Shown one piece after another: positions 47,339 through 56,885 of a stretch of 64,000 bases of DNA. Source of the DNA: Gamarada debralockiae (Eukaryota; Ascomycota; Leotiomycetes; Helotiales; Hyphodiscaceae). The notes under the pieces were generated by a model that saw nothing but the letters and a program-made list of their open reading frames with translations, did no database searches and was not told the origin of the DNA. The stretch lies in assembly GCA_002803225.1 (NCBI GenBank), contig NXFV01002042.1:1-64000 (forward strand), given 5' to 3'. Position numbers and translations under genes: made by a program. The first letter of the stretch is position 1. Each line of letters begins with the position of its first letter.

Positions 47339-49587
47339 TCAGGTCTTCCGCCGTCTCTTAATCGGACTCCCCAAACCCCCATTCGACTGCACTTCCTCCA
47401 CTCCTTCCTCTTTCAGTTTGGGCGTCCCTACCTCACTGCTCCCCGCGGTCTCAACAATCCTTCCGCCATCACCCGCACCATCCATACCCACATCAAAGTG
47501 GCTCTCTCCAACGCCCATGCTCTGATCTCCAAAGTTGACATAATCGAAGCTGCCGCCACCTCCACCAAGTGGACTGCTGCTGTTGTAGAATGCGCCGGTA
47601 TCTAAGAACTGATCGAGATCAAGATTTGAGTTTGAAGGGTCAGATGCGTCGTTACCGTTAAAATAGCTGCCGTCTGTATGTAAGCCGGGGATAGAGCCGG
47701 AAGGGGAAAGAGGTTCGATGGACGCGCGAAGGTTGTCAATTCGTGCGTCTTGACTGGCTTGCATGCGTACCAGCTCGTCGATCTCCGCTTGCGTATAGCC
47801 AAGATCTTCCAAGCTAGGAGGTTGTGGTGGGGTCGGGGAGACTAGGGCGTTGTTGCTGCCAGGCGCAGAAGACGTGTTGGCCATGAGGCTGAGCATATTG
47901 GAGCGTTCATCGGAAGTAAGTGGCGAATTGCCGTTCGCAGTCTGGTAGTGTGAGAGCACCTCCGGGAATTCCATTTTATGGTCGTTGGGAAGGGCAAGGG
48001 CGTTGGTATTGTTGATGATGTTCATCATGCCTTGTTGGGGCAACGGGGTTTCGGCTTCCATCTTCATTTGCGTTGTGTCTGAGGGGGGTTCGAAGAGCTC
48101 TTCGACGGTATCGGGGCGGGGAGTGGTGCTTTGTGAATAGCTCTGAGTTTGCGGTGTTGGAGATGGGGAAACAAGGTTAGCTCCGCCGCCGGCGCTGGGT
48201 GGTGCCATGAGGAGACGTTGATTTCGGCGTCGAGGACTTAGACTGCCGGGGTGTTGCTGTTGTTGCTGATTTGATAGATCACCCATATCGACGACGTTGC
48301 CTTGTTGCTGCTGTTGGTCTTGAGGGATACCGTTTGCAAACATTTGAGCGATATTTTGTGGGCCGAGGCCTTGGCCGTCCAAACTCCGGTTGTATACTGT
48401 AGCGAGAAAGGTTAAAATGGCATTGATTGAGTTCTCGTGTCGATCGTGCAAGGTTTGGAAAGCAACCGCTTGTTGGTAGAGTTGGTTGTGGTCTTTCCGC
48501 AATCGAGCGATGGCATTCGAAATGGCGCCTTGTTGCTTCTGAATATCTGCAAGTTGACTCTGTACAACTGCCATCTCCCGTCTTTGAAGAGGACCGGATT
48601 CAGGAGCGGCCGAAATCGCTCGGGAGGCATGGGCGTTGTTCGTATAGCCTGCACCGTAGACCTCCTCAACGCCATCTGCTCCGTCCCCATCGCTGTCATT
48701 CTCATGCCCCTCCTCACCCTTGATCCTCTTGCTCTTGGATTTGCTTGTACCACCTTTCGGCTTGTTGATGAGCCAGAGCAAATTGGGATGGTTGCGTTTG
48801 AAGTATGGGTTGTAATATTCGCTGGGACTCTTATTCTTCCGTTCGCTGGCCTTCATCGAGTTGTCGGAAAGCCCAACCCGCTTGTGAAAGCCGTACATAT
48901 TCAACTGTCGAACGAATGATGCATAATTGTTGTGCTTGAATAACTCTGGGATCAAGGTCTTAGCAAACTCATCCTCGTCCAAGACAATAAACGAATCGCC
49001 TCGATCTGACCATCGGATGAGCTCTGTATTCTTTCCATCGTCGAGGAAACTAAAGAAAGATAAGTTAGCAAACAGGAGTCGAAAGCGAGAGACAGCGACG
49101 CTTACCTGCTTAGTTTCTGCACAAACGGCGGGATTTGCTTTCGCTTCGATTGTGCTTCTCTCTTGGCCACCGCAGCCCTCTCCTCAAGCAACTCGATATT
49201 ATCGTTCTCCTCCATTAATCCGTTAGCGCTCTGCGGATCAAGTATTGAGTCGTCTCCGAACTGGCCACCCCACTGATCACCCGAATTATCGTGTGTCATG
49301 CGCTGTGCTGTTGGAACGAGTTGTCGGTTGATGGGTCGGCGAGCCAGTTGTGTCGAAGGTGCTCCGACGGATTGATCGTACTGCGCTTGGGTCATAGCCG
49401 TGTTGCCTCCGTAGTTATTCATATTGTACGCAGCGGCGGGGTCAGTATATCCTGTGTTCTCGGCACCTTGACTCCATCGCAGATAGTCTGCTTGGGTAGG
49501 TGAAGTGAATGCTTGCTGCATTTGTGACGTCTGTACAGTTGGCGGGGATCCAGGTGCTGGTCGCTTCCGGGGGTTGCTTGGAGGCAT
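47339..49587 (-). CDS. hsf1: Heat shock transcription factor (HSF1)
   Basis: Exons are the complement of 47339-49049 and 49106-49587, 730 residues. The intron 49050-49105 (GTAAGC...CTTTAG) splits the DNA-binding domain and restores 'IPPFVQKLSS' into 'FLDDGKNTELIRWS'. The HSF domain covers about residues 150-260, with the recognition region 'FKHNNYASFVRQLNMYGFHK'. A heptad coiled coil for trimerisation follows at about 316-383 ('MAVVQSQLADIQKQQGAISN', 'LRKDHNQLYQQAVAFQTLHD'). The C-terminal half is Gln/Ser/Pro-rich with acidic patches, as expected for activation regions. I chose the ATG at 49587 (MPPSNPRKRPAP); an in-frame ATG four codons upstream (MYVS) is possible. HSF binds nGAAn arrays and controls chaperone genes. 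A long leader seems to precede it. Confidence 0.93.
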
Positions 49588-50747
49588 AGAAACGTACATT
49601 CGACGATGAAGTTGCGGTCAAGAAGCACTCGTGCGGGTATGTGGACAGTCTCGTAGCCGTCGATGAAGGAATATCGTGACAGTCCTGGTCGAGGCTGACG
49701 GCAGCCTTCCTAGCCGCTTCAGGCGCCCTTATCTGCAACAATAACCTCGACTCGTATTCTCTCCACTTGTCTGTATTCTGCCGTGGTTTGTTTGATTGCT
49801 TATTGATCGCGAAAATTCTGGTTTGAGCCGAAGATGAACAGGTCGTACTGGCAAATGTAGCAGGTAGGCCAGTTGGATGCTTTAAATGTGTGTTGATCCT
49901 GAAAGGGGAGACCGCCACTGGATGCTAGATGTGTTTAGGGCCTTCTAAAGCGCTTCTATTGTCGTAGACAAAGATCTGAGACTGGAGATGCGAATAACTC
50001 GTTGTCGCTAGGTCAATGCGGGCAGTTCGGGATGCTGCAGCACGATATTCTTTGGGGTGGCGGCACTTGAGGTGGATTTCAAGTTCTCTTTCAAGGCTTT
50101 GACGTCAATTTCAAGGTTTGACAGGTCTTCAAGTGATTGGGAGTTGATTCATGGTGTTCGTATATGCAACGAGGGTCGTTTTAGTGGGTTGGATACGTCG
50201 TTGTTCGTGTTGTATGATGGAATGATTCTGATATGATTGTGATATGTTTTTTCAACGGTCAGCGATTCGAGGCTCGGAATTTTGAACCGGTTGGTCATCG
50301 CTTATCCGCCAATCATATTTCGACTCTCGTCCGCGGCAAGGCTGAGGCCGGAGCCTTATGAGTCTTGCCGGCCTTGAGGCGTTATTATTGAACCGACCCC
50401 GATGCGGTTGGGTGTTGTTTTTTGAAGTCAAAAGAACCTATGTGAAAGAAGAAATTGGCATTGTTGATCATCTGATGATAAAGTAAAACCTGGTAGCAAA
50501 AGATTCTGATCAACTTCTATATCTTTAATGGCCAGCTTTATGATTTCTCATTCATATGGCTGTCAAGCAATTGATCACGCTGTGTGAACTTCTTATGATG
50601 TTGGGTAGGGTCTTTGATTCTGGGAAATAAAGTATGCCCATCCGGCCCCTTAGCCCCGGCCCAATGCCACCCCATTTACTTCTCGAGGCAAGATTATTCT
50701 CATTGAGATGTTCTCCAAAGAGACCACATCCTTATCCAGCCATGAAA
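49588..50747. other. HSF1 leader and promoter, spacer to CWC27
   Basis: No gene. A 158-codon minus-strand open frame at 49442-49918 overlaps the HSF1 start and is probably part of its 5' leader. The block 50634-50747 precedes the CWC27 stop on a convergent side and shows nothing coding. Confidence 0.45.
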
Positions 50748-52358
50748 TCACTTAGCACCCCTCCCCGCCAGCGCAGAACTCCTAGCAAACTTCTCATTCC
50801 TCGCCTGATCCCAAGCCCTTCCACTTCCGCTCATGCCAGCCTTCGCTTCTCTCTGAGCCCTCATCTCCTCCTTCAACGTCCTCGCCTTCTCCCTGGGATC
50901 AATAACCACCAACTCATCCTCAGCCTTCTTCCTATAACTCAGATCCTTGCCTAGCTTATCCTCCTTAAATGACAGGGCATGAGACATCCAGCCAATACCA
51001 TCATCCTCATCCTCCTCTCCTTCTCTGTCTTGCGCATCCCATTTCTTACACGACTGGCAATTCGCTATGAAATGTAGATCGCAAAGAGCGGCTTCTTCAT
51101 CATCGTCTGCTTCTCCGTTTTTGGTTTTGTCACCGTCTGGTTTGGAGGTGGGCTTCGTTTCTTTCTCTGGTGGTGCCTGCTCGAGCTTGGAACGGAAGGC
51201 TTTCAGGATATCTAGGGCTTTTTGATCGCTTGCCGATGTATTGTTGTGTGCGCCCCTCTTTCGTGCGCGTACGGATGTTGAAGGTATCATGTCCTCCAAG
51301 GCCGATTTCTTCTTTTCCTTCACAGGCGCAATTTGGACGTTGCGCTTCATGGAAGCTTTAAGTTCTGCTATTTGCGCATTCGTTCGATCCAGTAAGGATG
51401 ACACTTTTTGTACAGGCTCTGGCGATGATGAGGGTTCTCGTTCGACGTTCGCTGCTCGATTTGGGATAGATTTCGTGGGAGCTGGAGTAGGTTCGGGTGA
51501 TGATTCGACAGATACTGGTTTCGTGACCCTCTTCTTGATCTCCTTCGCAGCCTTTGGTTTCGGCGCCGGCTCAGATTCCTCATTATCCATAACAACCCTC
51601 GTATCAAACTTCGTCTTCTTCAACACCGGCTCCTCCTCTCCCTCCCCATCTTCCCCAAAACTCAGCAACTGCTTCCCCGCCTTCCTCTTCTTCTTTTTCT
51701 CCGGCCCCTTCTCCCTCACAACCTCTGCGACCCTAACCCTCTTCACCATATCCTTAAACGGATTAACCAGGACCTCTACCCCCGTAATCTTCACTGGATA
51801 AACCGGCCTCTCACTCCCCTCAGCAACCTCCATCTCCCCCATCCTAGCAACATTATAAATCGTCTCCCCCTCCACGCGCCCAAATAGCGTGTTCTTCCCC
51901 TGTAACTCCGGCGTATTACCCAGAGTAATGAAGAACTGACTCCCATTCGTCCCTTCCGAGCCTTCATTCGCCATCCCCAACAAACCCCTCCTATTATATT
52001 TCAACCTGCTATGAAATTCATCCTTAAACCCGACTCCCCTCTCCCCCGCATTCGCACCCTTGCGATCTTCCATAGGCCAAATCCCGCCTTCCTCCCTGGG
52101 CTCTGAAAATGCGCCGCCATCATAGATACTTTCGCCGCCATTCCCAGTACCGGTTGGATCGCCGCCTTGGAGAATGAAACCGGGGATTAGTCGGTGGAAG
52201 ATCGTGTTATCGTAGTAGCCATCGAGACAGTGTTGGAGGAAATTTCGGGACGTGAGGGGCGTTTGTTGTGCGAAGAGCTCGAGGGAGATGTCGCCGGAGG
52301 TTGTGTGGAGGATGCAGGAAGCGGTAGGTTGGGGTTCGAGGTTGTAGAGGGAGGACAT
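50748..52358 (-). CDS. CWC27: Spliceosomal cyclophilin CWC27
   Basis: A single exon of 536 residues from the ATG at 52356-52358 (MSSLYNLEPQPTASCILHTT). The cyclophilin domain covers about residues 1-185 and shows 'FHRLIPGFILQGGDPTGTG', 'NEGSEGTNGSQFFITLG' and 'LFGRVEGE'. The residue equivalent to Trp121 of cyclophilin A is Glu ('TPELQGKNTLFG'), the substitution known for CWC27, whose domain is a protein-binding module with little isomerase activity. A long charged linker (KKKKRKAGKQLLSFGEDGEG) leads to the conserved C-terminus 'CDLHFIANCQSCKKWD' and a basic 'EEMRAQREAKAGM' helix. CWC27 joins the activated spliceosome (Bact) and pairs with CWC22/eIF4A3-linked factors. Identity is confident. 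The U6 snRNA gene lies about 590 bases upstream on the same strand. Confidence 0.94.
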   Translation of the reverse strand: MSSLYNLEPQPTASCILHTTSGDISLELFAQQTPLTSRNFLQHCLDGYYDNTIFHRLIPGFILQGGDPTGTGNGGESIYDGGAFSEPREEGGIWPMEDRKGANAGERGVGFKDEFHSRLKYNRRGLLGMANEGSEGTNGSQFFITLGNTPELQGKNTLFGRVEGETIYNVARMGEMEVAEGSERPVYPVKITGVEVLVNPFKDMVKRVRVAEVVREKGPEKKKKRKAGKQLLSFGEDGEGEEEPVLKKTKFDTRVVMDNEESEPAPKPKAAKEIKKRVTKPVSVESSPEPTPAPTKSIPNRAANVEREPSSSPEPVQKVSSLLDRTNAQIAELKASMKRNVQIAPVKEKKKSALEDMIPSTSVRARKRGAHNNTSASDQKALDILKAFRSKLEQAPPEKETKPTSKPDGDKTKNGEADDDEEAALCDLHFIANCQSCKKWDAQDREGEEDEDDGIGWMSHALSFKEDKLGKDLSYRKKAEDELVVIDPREKARTLKEEMRAQREAKAGMSGSGRAWDQARNEKFARSSALAGRGAK

Positions 52359-52930
52359 CTTGATGGGCTTGAGGGAGGCCTGCAAGTTAATGAGGCCTGG
52401 AAGTGAAAGGGGTCGGAGATTGAGATGTCGTTTGAGTTTGAGTAGTTCACTTATGTTCTGGTGTTTGAACCTTCAAATTTGTCTGTAGGCCTGAGGCTGA
52501 AATCGGAAAATCGCCAGCATCGCGTGGGGCAGTCTCAATCAACGTCGATACCCAAGTAATTGTTGAAAACGAAGTAAAGAAGTAAAAACGCGGGGGTGAC
52601 ATTTTATTCACTCTCAAAGAGACCAATTCATTCATTCAAACTGGAGAAGGGCTTGGGTGTCTTCTAGTGGATTTCAGCATCATCAAGGCAAAGCGACTCA
52701 ATCGCGAGTCCTCCCGCGGCTCTGTCACGCCCACTACGCAGGGAGGATCTGACAGCTCTTTCTCTTTCTTGTTCTCTCACTTCCACGAATCTTGGAATAT
52801 CTCTCTCGACTCTCTCCGTTGTGATTAGGCCAGCATCCTATCGTACGGCCCCAGCCTTCACACCCTGTTGTCTTAGGTAATGGCACGTGACTGATTATTT
52901 TTCGCTTAAGGGTTGAAAAAAAAGTTGATA
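52359..52930. promoter_or_regulatory. CWC27 upstream region / U6 3' flank
   Basis: About 570 bases between CWC27 and the U6 terminator. GGCACGTGAC at about 52882 contains the CACGTG core seen at other promoters in the window. No coding region is seen. Confidence 0.45.
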
Positions 52931-52950
52931 AAAAAAAAACCAAAAAAAAT
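52931..52950 (-). terminator. RNA polymerase III T-run terminator of U6
   Basis: On the transcribed (minus) strand the U6 sequence ends with a run of eight T, two G and nine T directly after 'GAAGCTACCAA'. This is the expected stop for RNA polymerase III. Confidence 0.85.
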
Positions 52951-52978
52951 TGGTAGCTTCTCTTTGATTGAGCGTGTC

Positions 52979-53030
52979 CTAGGATAGATTAGTATTTTCA
53001 TATCACATTTTGTATATTAGTTTCACTCAC
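52979..53030 (-). other. U6 intron 2 (spliceosomal)
   Basis: 52 nt, GTGAGT...CCTAG, with a near-perfect branch sequence TACTAAT 13 bases before the acceptor. It lies in the region that forms the lower part of the U6 intramolecular stem and telestem, between 'AAGGAT' and 'GACACG'. Confidence 0.93.
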
Positions 53031-53073
53031 ATCCTTAGTGCAGGGGCCATGCTAATCTTCTCTGTATCGTTTC

Positions 53074-53128
53074 CTGCGAACACGTTAGTTTGGGGATGTT
53101 TGTAAATCTTTTGGCGAGTGAAACTTAC
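53074..53128 (-). other. U6 intron 1 (spliceosomal)
   Basis: 55 nt, GTAAGT...TTCGCAG, with the branch-like ACTAAC 16 bases before the acceptor. It interrupts the RNA eight nucleotides upstream of the ACAGAGA box. Confidence 0.93.
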
Positions 53129-53169
53129 AAATTGACCAAATGCCCGAAGGCAGAATTTTTTCAACTTAA

Positions 53170-53183
53170 TTTAATATATTAAC
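53170..53183 (-). promoter_or_regulatory. TATA-like element of the U6 gene
   Basis: The minus strand reads 'TTAATATATTAAAT' about 20-28 bases upstream of the estimated U6 start, the usual place for the TATA element of a polymerase III U6 promoter. Confidence 0.6.
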
Positions 53184-53184
53184 C

Positions 53185-54692
53185 TAGTCCTTTAGGAATT
53201 AAGCGGCCCATGTTAGCACCCTTAAACTCTTGCATTATAAATTTATATCAAAACAACTACACATTCTGATTCTTTTCTAGTAAGAGGAATCGTTTTAAAG
53301 TGGTATAATTGTCCATACACAGCTCTAGATTAAATGATTACTCTATGCAGGATTGTTGTTGTTGTAGACATTTAGTTGGCGCTGTCCTTTATTCGGCTGC
53401 TTTTTTCGATCCGGAAGAGCCTAGCATGCCCACATCCCACGTCCTTGTAGCTATCCACTTGGTAGAAAAATGAAGTTAGCACACTTTTAATACTAGAATA
53501 CATTTAGCAACATAATAGGCTATTATGGCGACAAAATATAACACTCATTTCATGAAAAACGATGTCATACTATAGATAATTATATTCGAGAGAGTCGAGT
53601 TCGAAGGGCGTCAATGACGGCGAGGAGACATCAACGTCGGAGTTGTTCGGGGAAAGCGAGACGATGAAGGAGAGAGAGCCTCAAGGGAAAGGGGTTGGAA
53701 AATAGATGCGACGACTGCAAAGTGGTAGAGGGGAGATGTAGAGGAGACTGGACATCGAGAGCCTTCGCAGAAGAGGGGATCGCGGCCGAGAGAAGTGTCG
53801 GAGGCGCCAAGGAGACGTAGGAATTATCGAGAGATCGACGCTAGCGAAAAAGAGAGAGATAATGAAGACAGAAGTATGGAAGTAGTATTCAAAGCTGAAT
53901 CCGATCGTCATAGAATTAGAGATCGGTGGAGGCTGCGAGGACATCTATAGCTCAGATAGCTATTAAGATACAGGAGCTATCATTTTCTGTTAGGTCGACT
54001 TGTCAGTTGTAGGCACAGGCTAAGCGAGTGGTCAAGGCTACGTAAAACAGCGACCTAACCTGCCGAATTCAGCAGCGTAAACCGCTATACTCGGACTTAT
54101 TATATTATAATTCTTATAATTCTTATTTTAAAAGACTGACTTAAAATTATTACTTTAAAATAAAAGATAGAAGCAATCTTCTTATATATTAATACTTATA
54201 CAGAGTAGGTCAAGATAGGTAATAGAGTCAGAGTCCATTATAAACGATGTCCATCCTAATGCTTTAGACCTATGCCTCAATGCTATCATAATGTGACGAA
54301 AGACCCTGTACCACTGGCTGGGATTCGCGTCCCGTTTGTTCAGCATGATCCCTAACATGCCCGTAAACAAGTTAAATTCAATCATACAGCACGTGATAAG
54401 GGACTATCGACATTGCTCACTCTGCTTTCGGCGATTAGGGGTGCCTGGTCTGTCAAGTCGTCACAAGCCGTGGAATTGAGTGAGACCCTGTTATCATTAA
54501 TTACTAAGGTGGAACGACTGATGCAAGTCGAAGGATGGACACTGGAGTGAGATATTTATGCGCTCTTTCGTTCGCCGAGAAATATTGAACACTTCAAAAT
54601 AAGGACTTGGTGGTTAACACGACGGATCAAGGGCATACAAGTAAAAGTACACCTACTAACTCACTGACAAGAATTGAACCAATGCTTCTATT
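53185..54692. other. AT-rich intergenic region
   Basis: No gene is supported. A purine-rich block (53580-53960) is followed by a very AT-rich segment (54080-54200) and a 9-bp inverted repeat 'GTTAGGTCG' (53989-53997) / 'CGACCTAAC' (54051-54059). The AT-rich piece could be an old repeat-induced-mutation relic; no transposase frame is visible. Confidence 0.5.
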
Positions 54693-55906
54693 CTAATTCG
54701 TGGCCTCTTCCTTCTCATTTTTGGGAGGTTCCGATACCTCTTTGGCAAACGTTGCCGCCACGATTAGTGGGAAGGCAACTGTTGCTTCAACATAGACCTA
54801 ATCGTTCATTAGCAATTGAACGATTGGAAATCATCATGGCGAAACTTACTTTTACACTTTCCGCTCCAACTTTTATCTTGCCCCAACTCACGGCCTCGTC
54901 AGGCCTCGCACCCGCATCACTTCCATCGAACTCCTGTGCCGTATTGATATAGACTGCACTTTCCGCCCCATTCCTCATCAAACAAGCGTTCGCAATGTGA
55001 TGCTTGACGATACCTCCACCAAGAACGATCATCCCAGCCCGTTTCGCCCTCACAGCAATCGTGTTCAGCTTCCTGAGATCCCTGCCGATCTCAATATCCA
55101 AATGCTTGGGCGAAGCCTTGAAGCTATGGAAATAAAACATATCGCCCAAACTCCCATCCGTCAACGCCGGGCAAAACACCGGAATGTCGTTCTTGTAGCA
55201 CCAATAATACACCGACCGCTCATCATTTATTTCCTTCCCCAATCGACGAATGATGTTCGATGGCGTCCATTTGAGTGGTTCTTCATCATCTTTGCTCGCG
55301 TCTTGCTCATCCAGCATCCTGTCCATGATAGGGACAACCCAGTCTTCGAATTTGCAGTAGTTGTTGTTTGGGACTATGAGGTTGCCGATTCGGTTCAGGC
55401 CTTTGGCTCGGAGTTCTGCGCCGGATGTGCTGAATGCTCCCATGTATGTGTCGCCGAGACATTTGATCAAGTCTTCTTCGATACCGCCGGCTGTGGTGAC
55501 GATTGCGGAGATGTGTTTGTGTTGTGCGAGGTAGCGGAGGGTACCGCGCAGGCCGGATGAGATGAGGTTGGAGGTGTAGCCTAGGAATATGGTGGTTTTG
55601 TCGCCAGTTTCAGGGTCACGCCATGCTCGCTATGGGGAGGTTAGTGTGGGATACTGAAGGATAAGTGGAGAGGATGCGTACCATGTCGTTGATTATCTTC
55701 ACGGCTTGTCCAATTGAGCTAGCTTGAAACCCCATGTTGTTCATGCCGCCAATCAAGTCATCAACAGTTATTTGGCGGCCGGCAAACTTGTTGAAGTCGA
55801 GCTCTTCAACTTTTTGGGAGCCTGCTGGCATCTCGTTTGATTTGACGAGAACTGCATCTGTAACGGAGGAAGGTAGGGGCCCATTTTTCTCAGAGTTTGC
55901 TGCCAT
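54693..55906 (-). CDS. DYS1: Deoxyhypusine synthase
   Basis: Exons are the complement of 54693-54797, 54850-55629 and 55682-55906, 369 residues, the usual size. The introns are 55630-55681 (GTACGC...CATAG) and 54798-54849 (GTAAGT...ATTAG). The enzyme transfers the aminobutyl group of spermidine to one Lys of eIF5A, using NAD, as the first step of hypusine formation in the cytoplasm. NAD-site motifs include '[20 protein letters not shown]' and '[16 protein letters not shown]'. The catalytic Lys lies in '[20 protein letters not shown]' (about residue 284), followed by '[20 protein letters not shown]' and 'VSWGKIK'. The third exon supplies '[20 protein letters not shown]'. All key residues are present. 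It is transcribed divergently from the SNT1-like gene. Confidence 0.96.
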
Positions 55907-56885
55907 TTTGGAATAGTTTGAGATTGAAGAAAGTTAGAACCGGCAGAAATCTACTCTCAGATAACAGAGGAAGATGCACTCATCCCCTTGAATCCTAACC
56001 TTTGATGGTCACGTGCTCGATAGTTGATGTAACTCGTCCACTCTTCTCCCAACTCTGGGTGGAAAGCGCGGCACCAGCACGAACCAAGGATGTGTCTTTC
56101 AAGTAGAGGAGTACAGAATGGGATAATATAGGAAAGCCTTGTCGCTTTCAGATTCAAGAAATCTAGGGCCAGGAACGCTGATATAATCTGAGCGATCTCA
56201 GAGACACTGAAGAAGCTCAGATATTTGGGCTATTGTGTGGTATCTGGAGGAGTTTCAGACTGTAAAGTAGGTAATAAATATTGTACTAGCAGGCGGTTGT
56301 TGAAGTCTTCATGAAAAATTGAACTGAGTCGGATGATGAAGCGGTAGACGAGCGCTAGCGCTTGGACCCTTGCGCTTAATTTTTGCTGCGGGCTGATCAT
56401 TAGCTCGGCATAAGCGAGCCGCTAACTTTAGCCTTTCGAGATCTGGAGTTGACGAAGGTTGAAGGCCGACAATCTTAACGAACCATTCTCCTCCCGTACA
56501 ACAAGCCACCCATGAAGAGATAGCGAGTCGAGCCATTACTGTCGCGCACGGCAGCAAATTATTCAAATTATTCAGGGCCCTCGACCAAGCTTCTTTTCGC
56601 TTCAGCCCACACATTTTGAGGTTTCGCAGGCAGCAGGAGAGGTGTTACATTTCCAAAGGTACAACATACCCAGGGCCTCATTCCGGACCTTCAACTCGTG
56701 AACGCGGTTGTTCACCTTAATCGTCCGAATCAAGTCGCTGATTGAAAGCCCATAGGTCACAAAGCAATCTACCGGTCTGTCACAGTGTTCGCATTGAAAG
56801 CAACCACCAGGGCCGTTGCCCATAATCATGAATGTCAGCATTGCAGCACGTTCACCGTCTTTCGACGCTAACTTCTCCAATCCAG
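55907..56885. promoter_or_regulatory. Divergent region, DYS1 / SNT1-like, probable upstream exon
   Basis: GTCACGTGC at about 56010 contains the CACGTG core. The 5' exon and start codon of the SNT1-like gene must lie here, because its frame is coding up to an acceptor at 56885. A 126-codon minus-strand frame (56602-56982) overlaps and shows no clear domain. Confidence 0.4.

Larger units (their letters stand above)
52945..53155 (-). ncRNA. U6 spliceosomal snRNA with two introns
   Basis: The spliced product is a standard U6 RNA of about 104 nt. Exon 1 (53129-~53155) has the 5' hairpin TGCC-TTCG-GGCA and 'ATTTGGTCAATTT'. Exon 2 (53031-53073) has 'GAAACGATACAGAGAAGATT' (ACAGAGA box, pairs with the 5' splice site), the AGC triad and 'GGCCCCTGCACTAAGGAT'. 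Exon 3 (~52945-52978) has 'GACACGCTCAATCAAAGAGA' and 'AGCTACC'. Intron 1 (53074-53128, 55 nt) starts GTAAGT, has 'CTAAC' and ends GCAG. Intron 2 (52979-53030, 52 nt) starts GTGAGT, has 'TACTAAT' and ends CTAG. Removing both restores the conserved 'CAATTTGAAACGATACAGAG' and 'AAGGATGACACGC' exactly. Introns in U6 are known in fission yeast and some other fungi. The 5' end is approximate. Confidence 0.95.

Noticed and set aside
48427..48919. Plus-strand ORFs across HSF1
   Set aside because: Antisense to the HSF DNA-binding and coiled-coil region, which is unmistakable on the minus strand.
54655..54690. tRNA-like B box on the minus strand (GGTTCAATTC)
   Set aside because: No A box or acceptor stem at the right distance; the sequence is the 3' end of the deoxyhypusine synthase gene.
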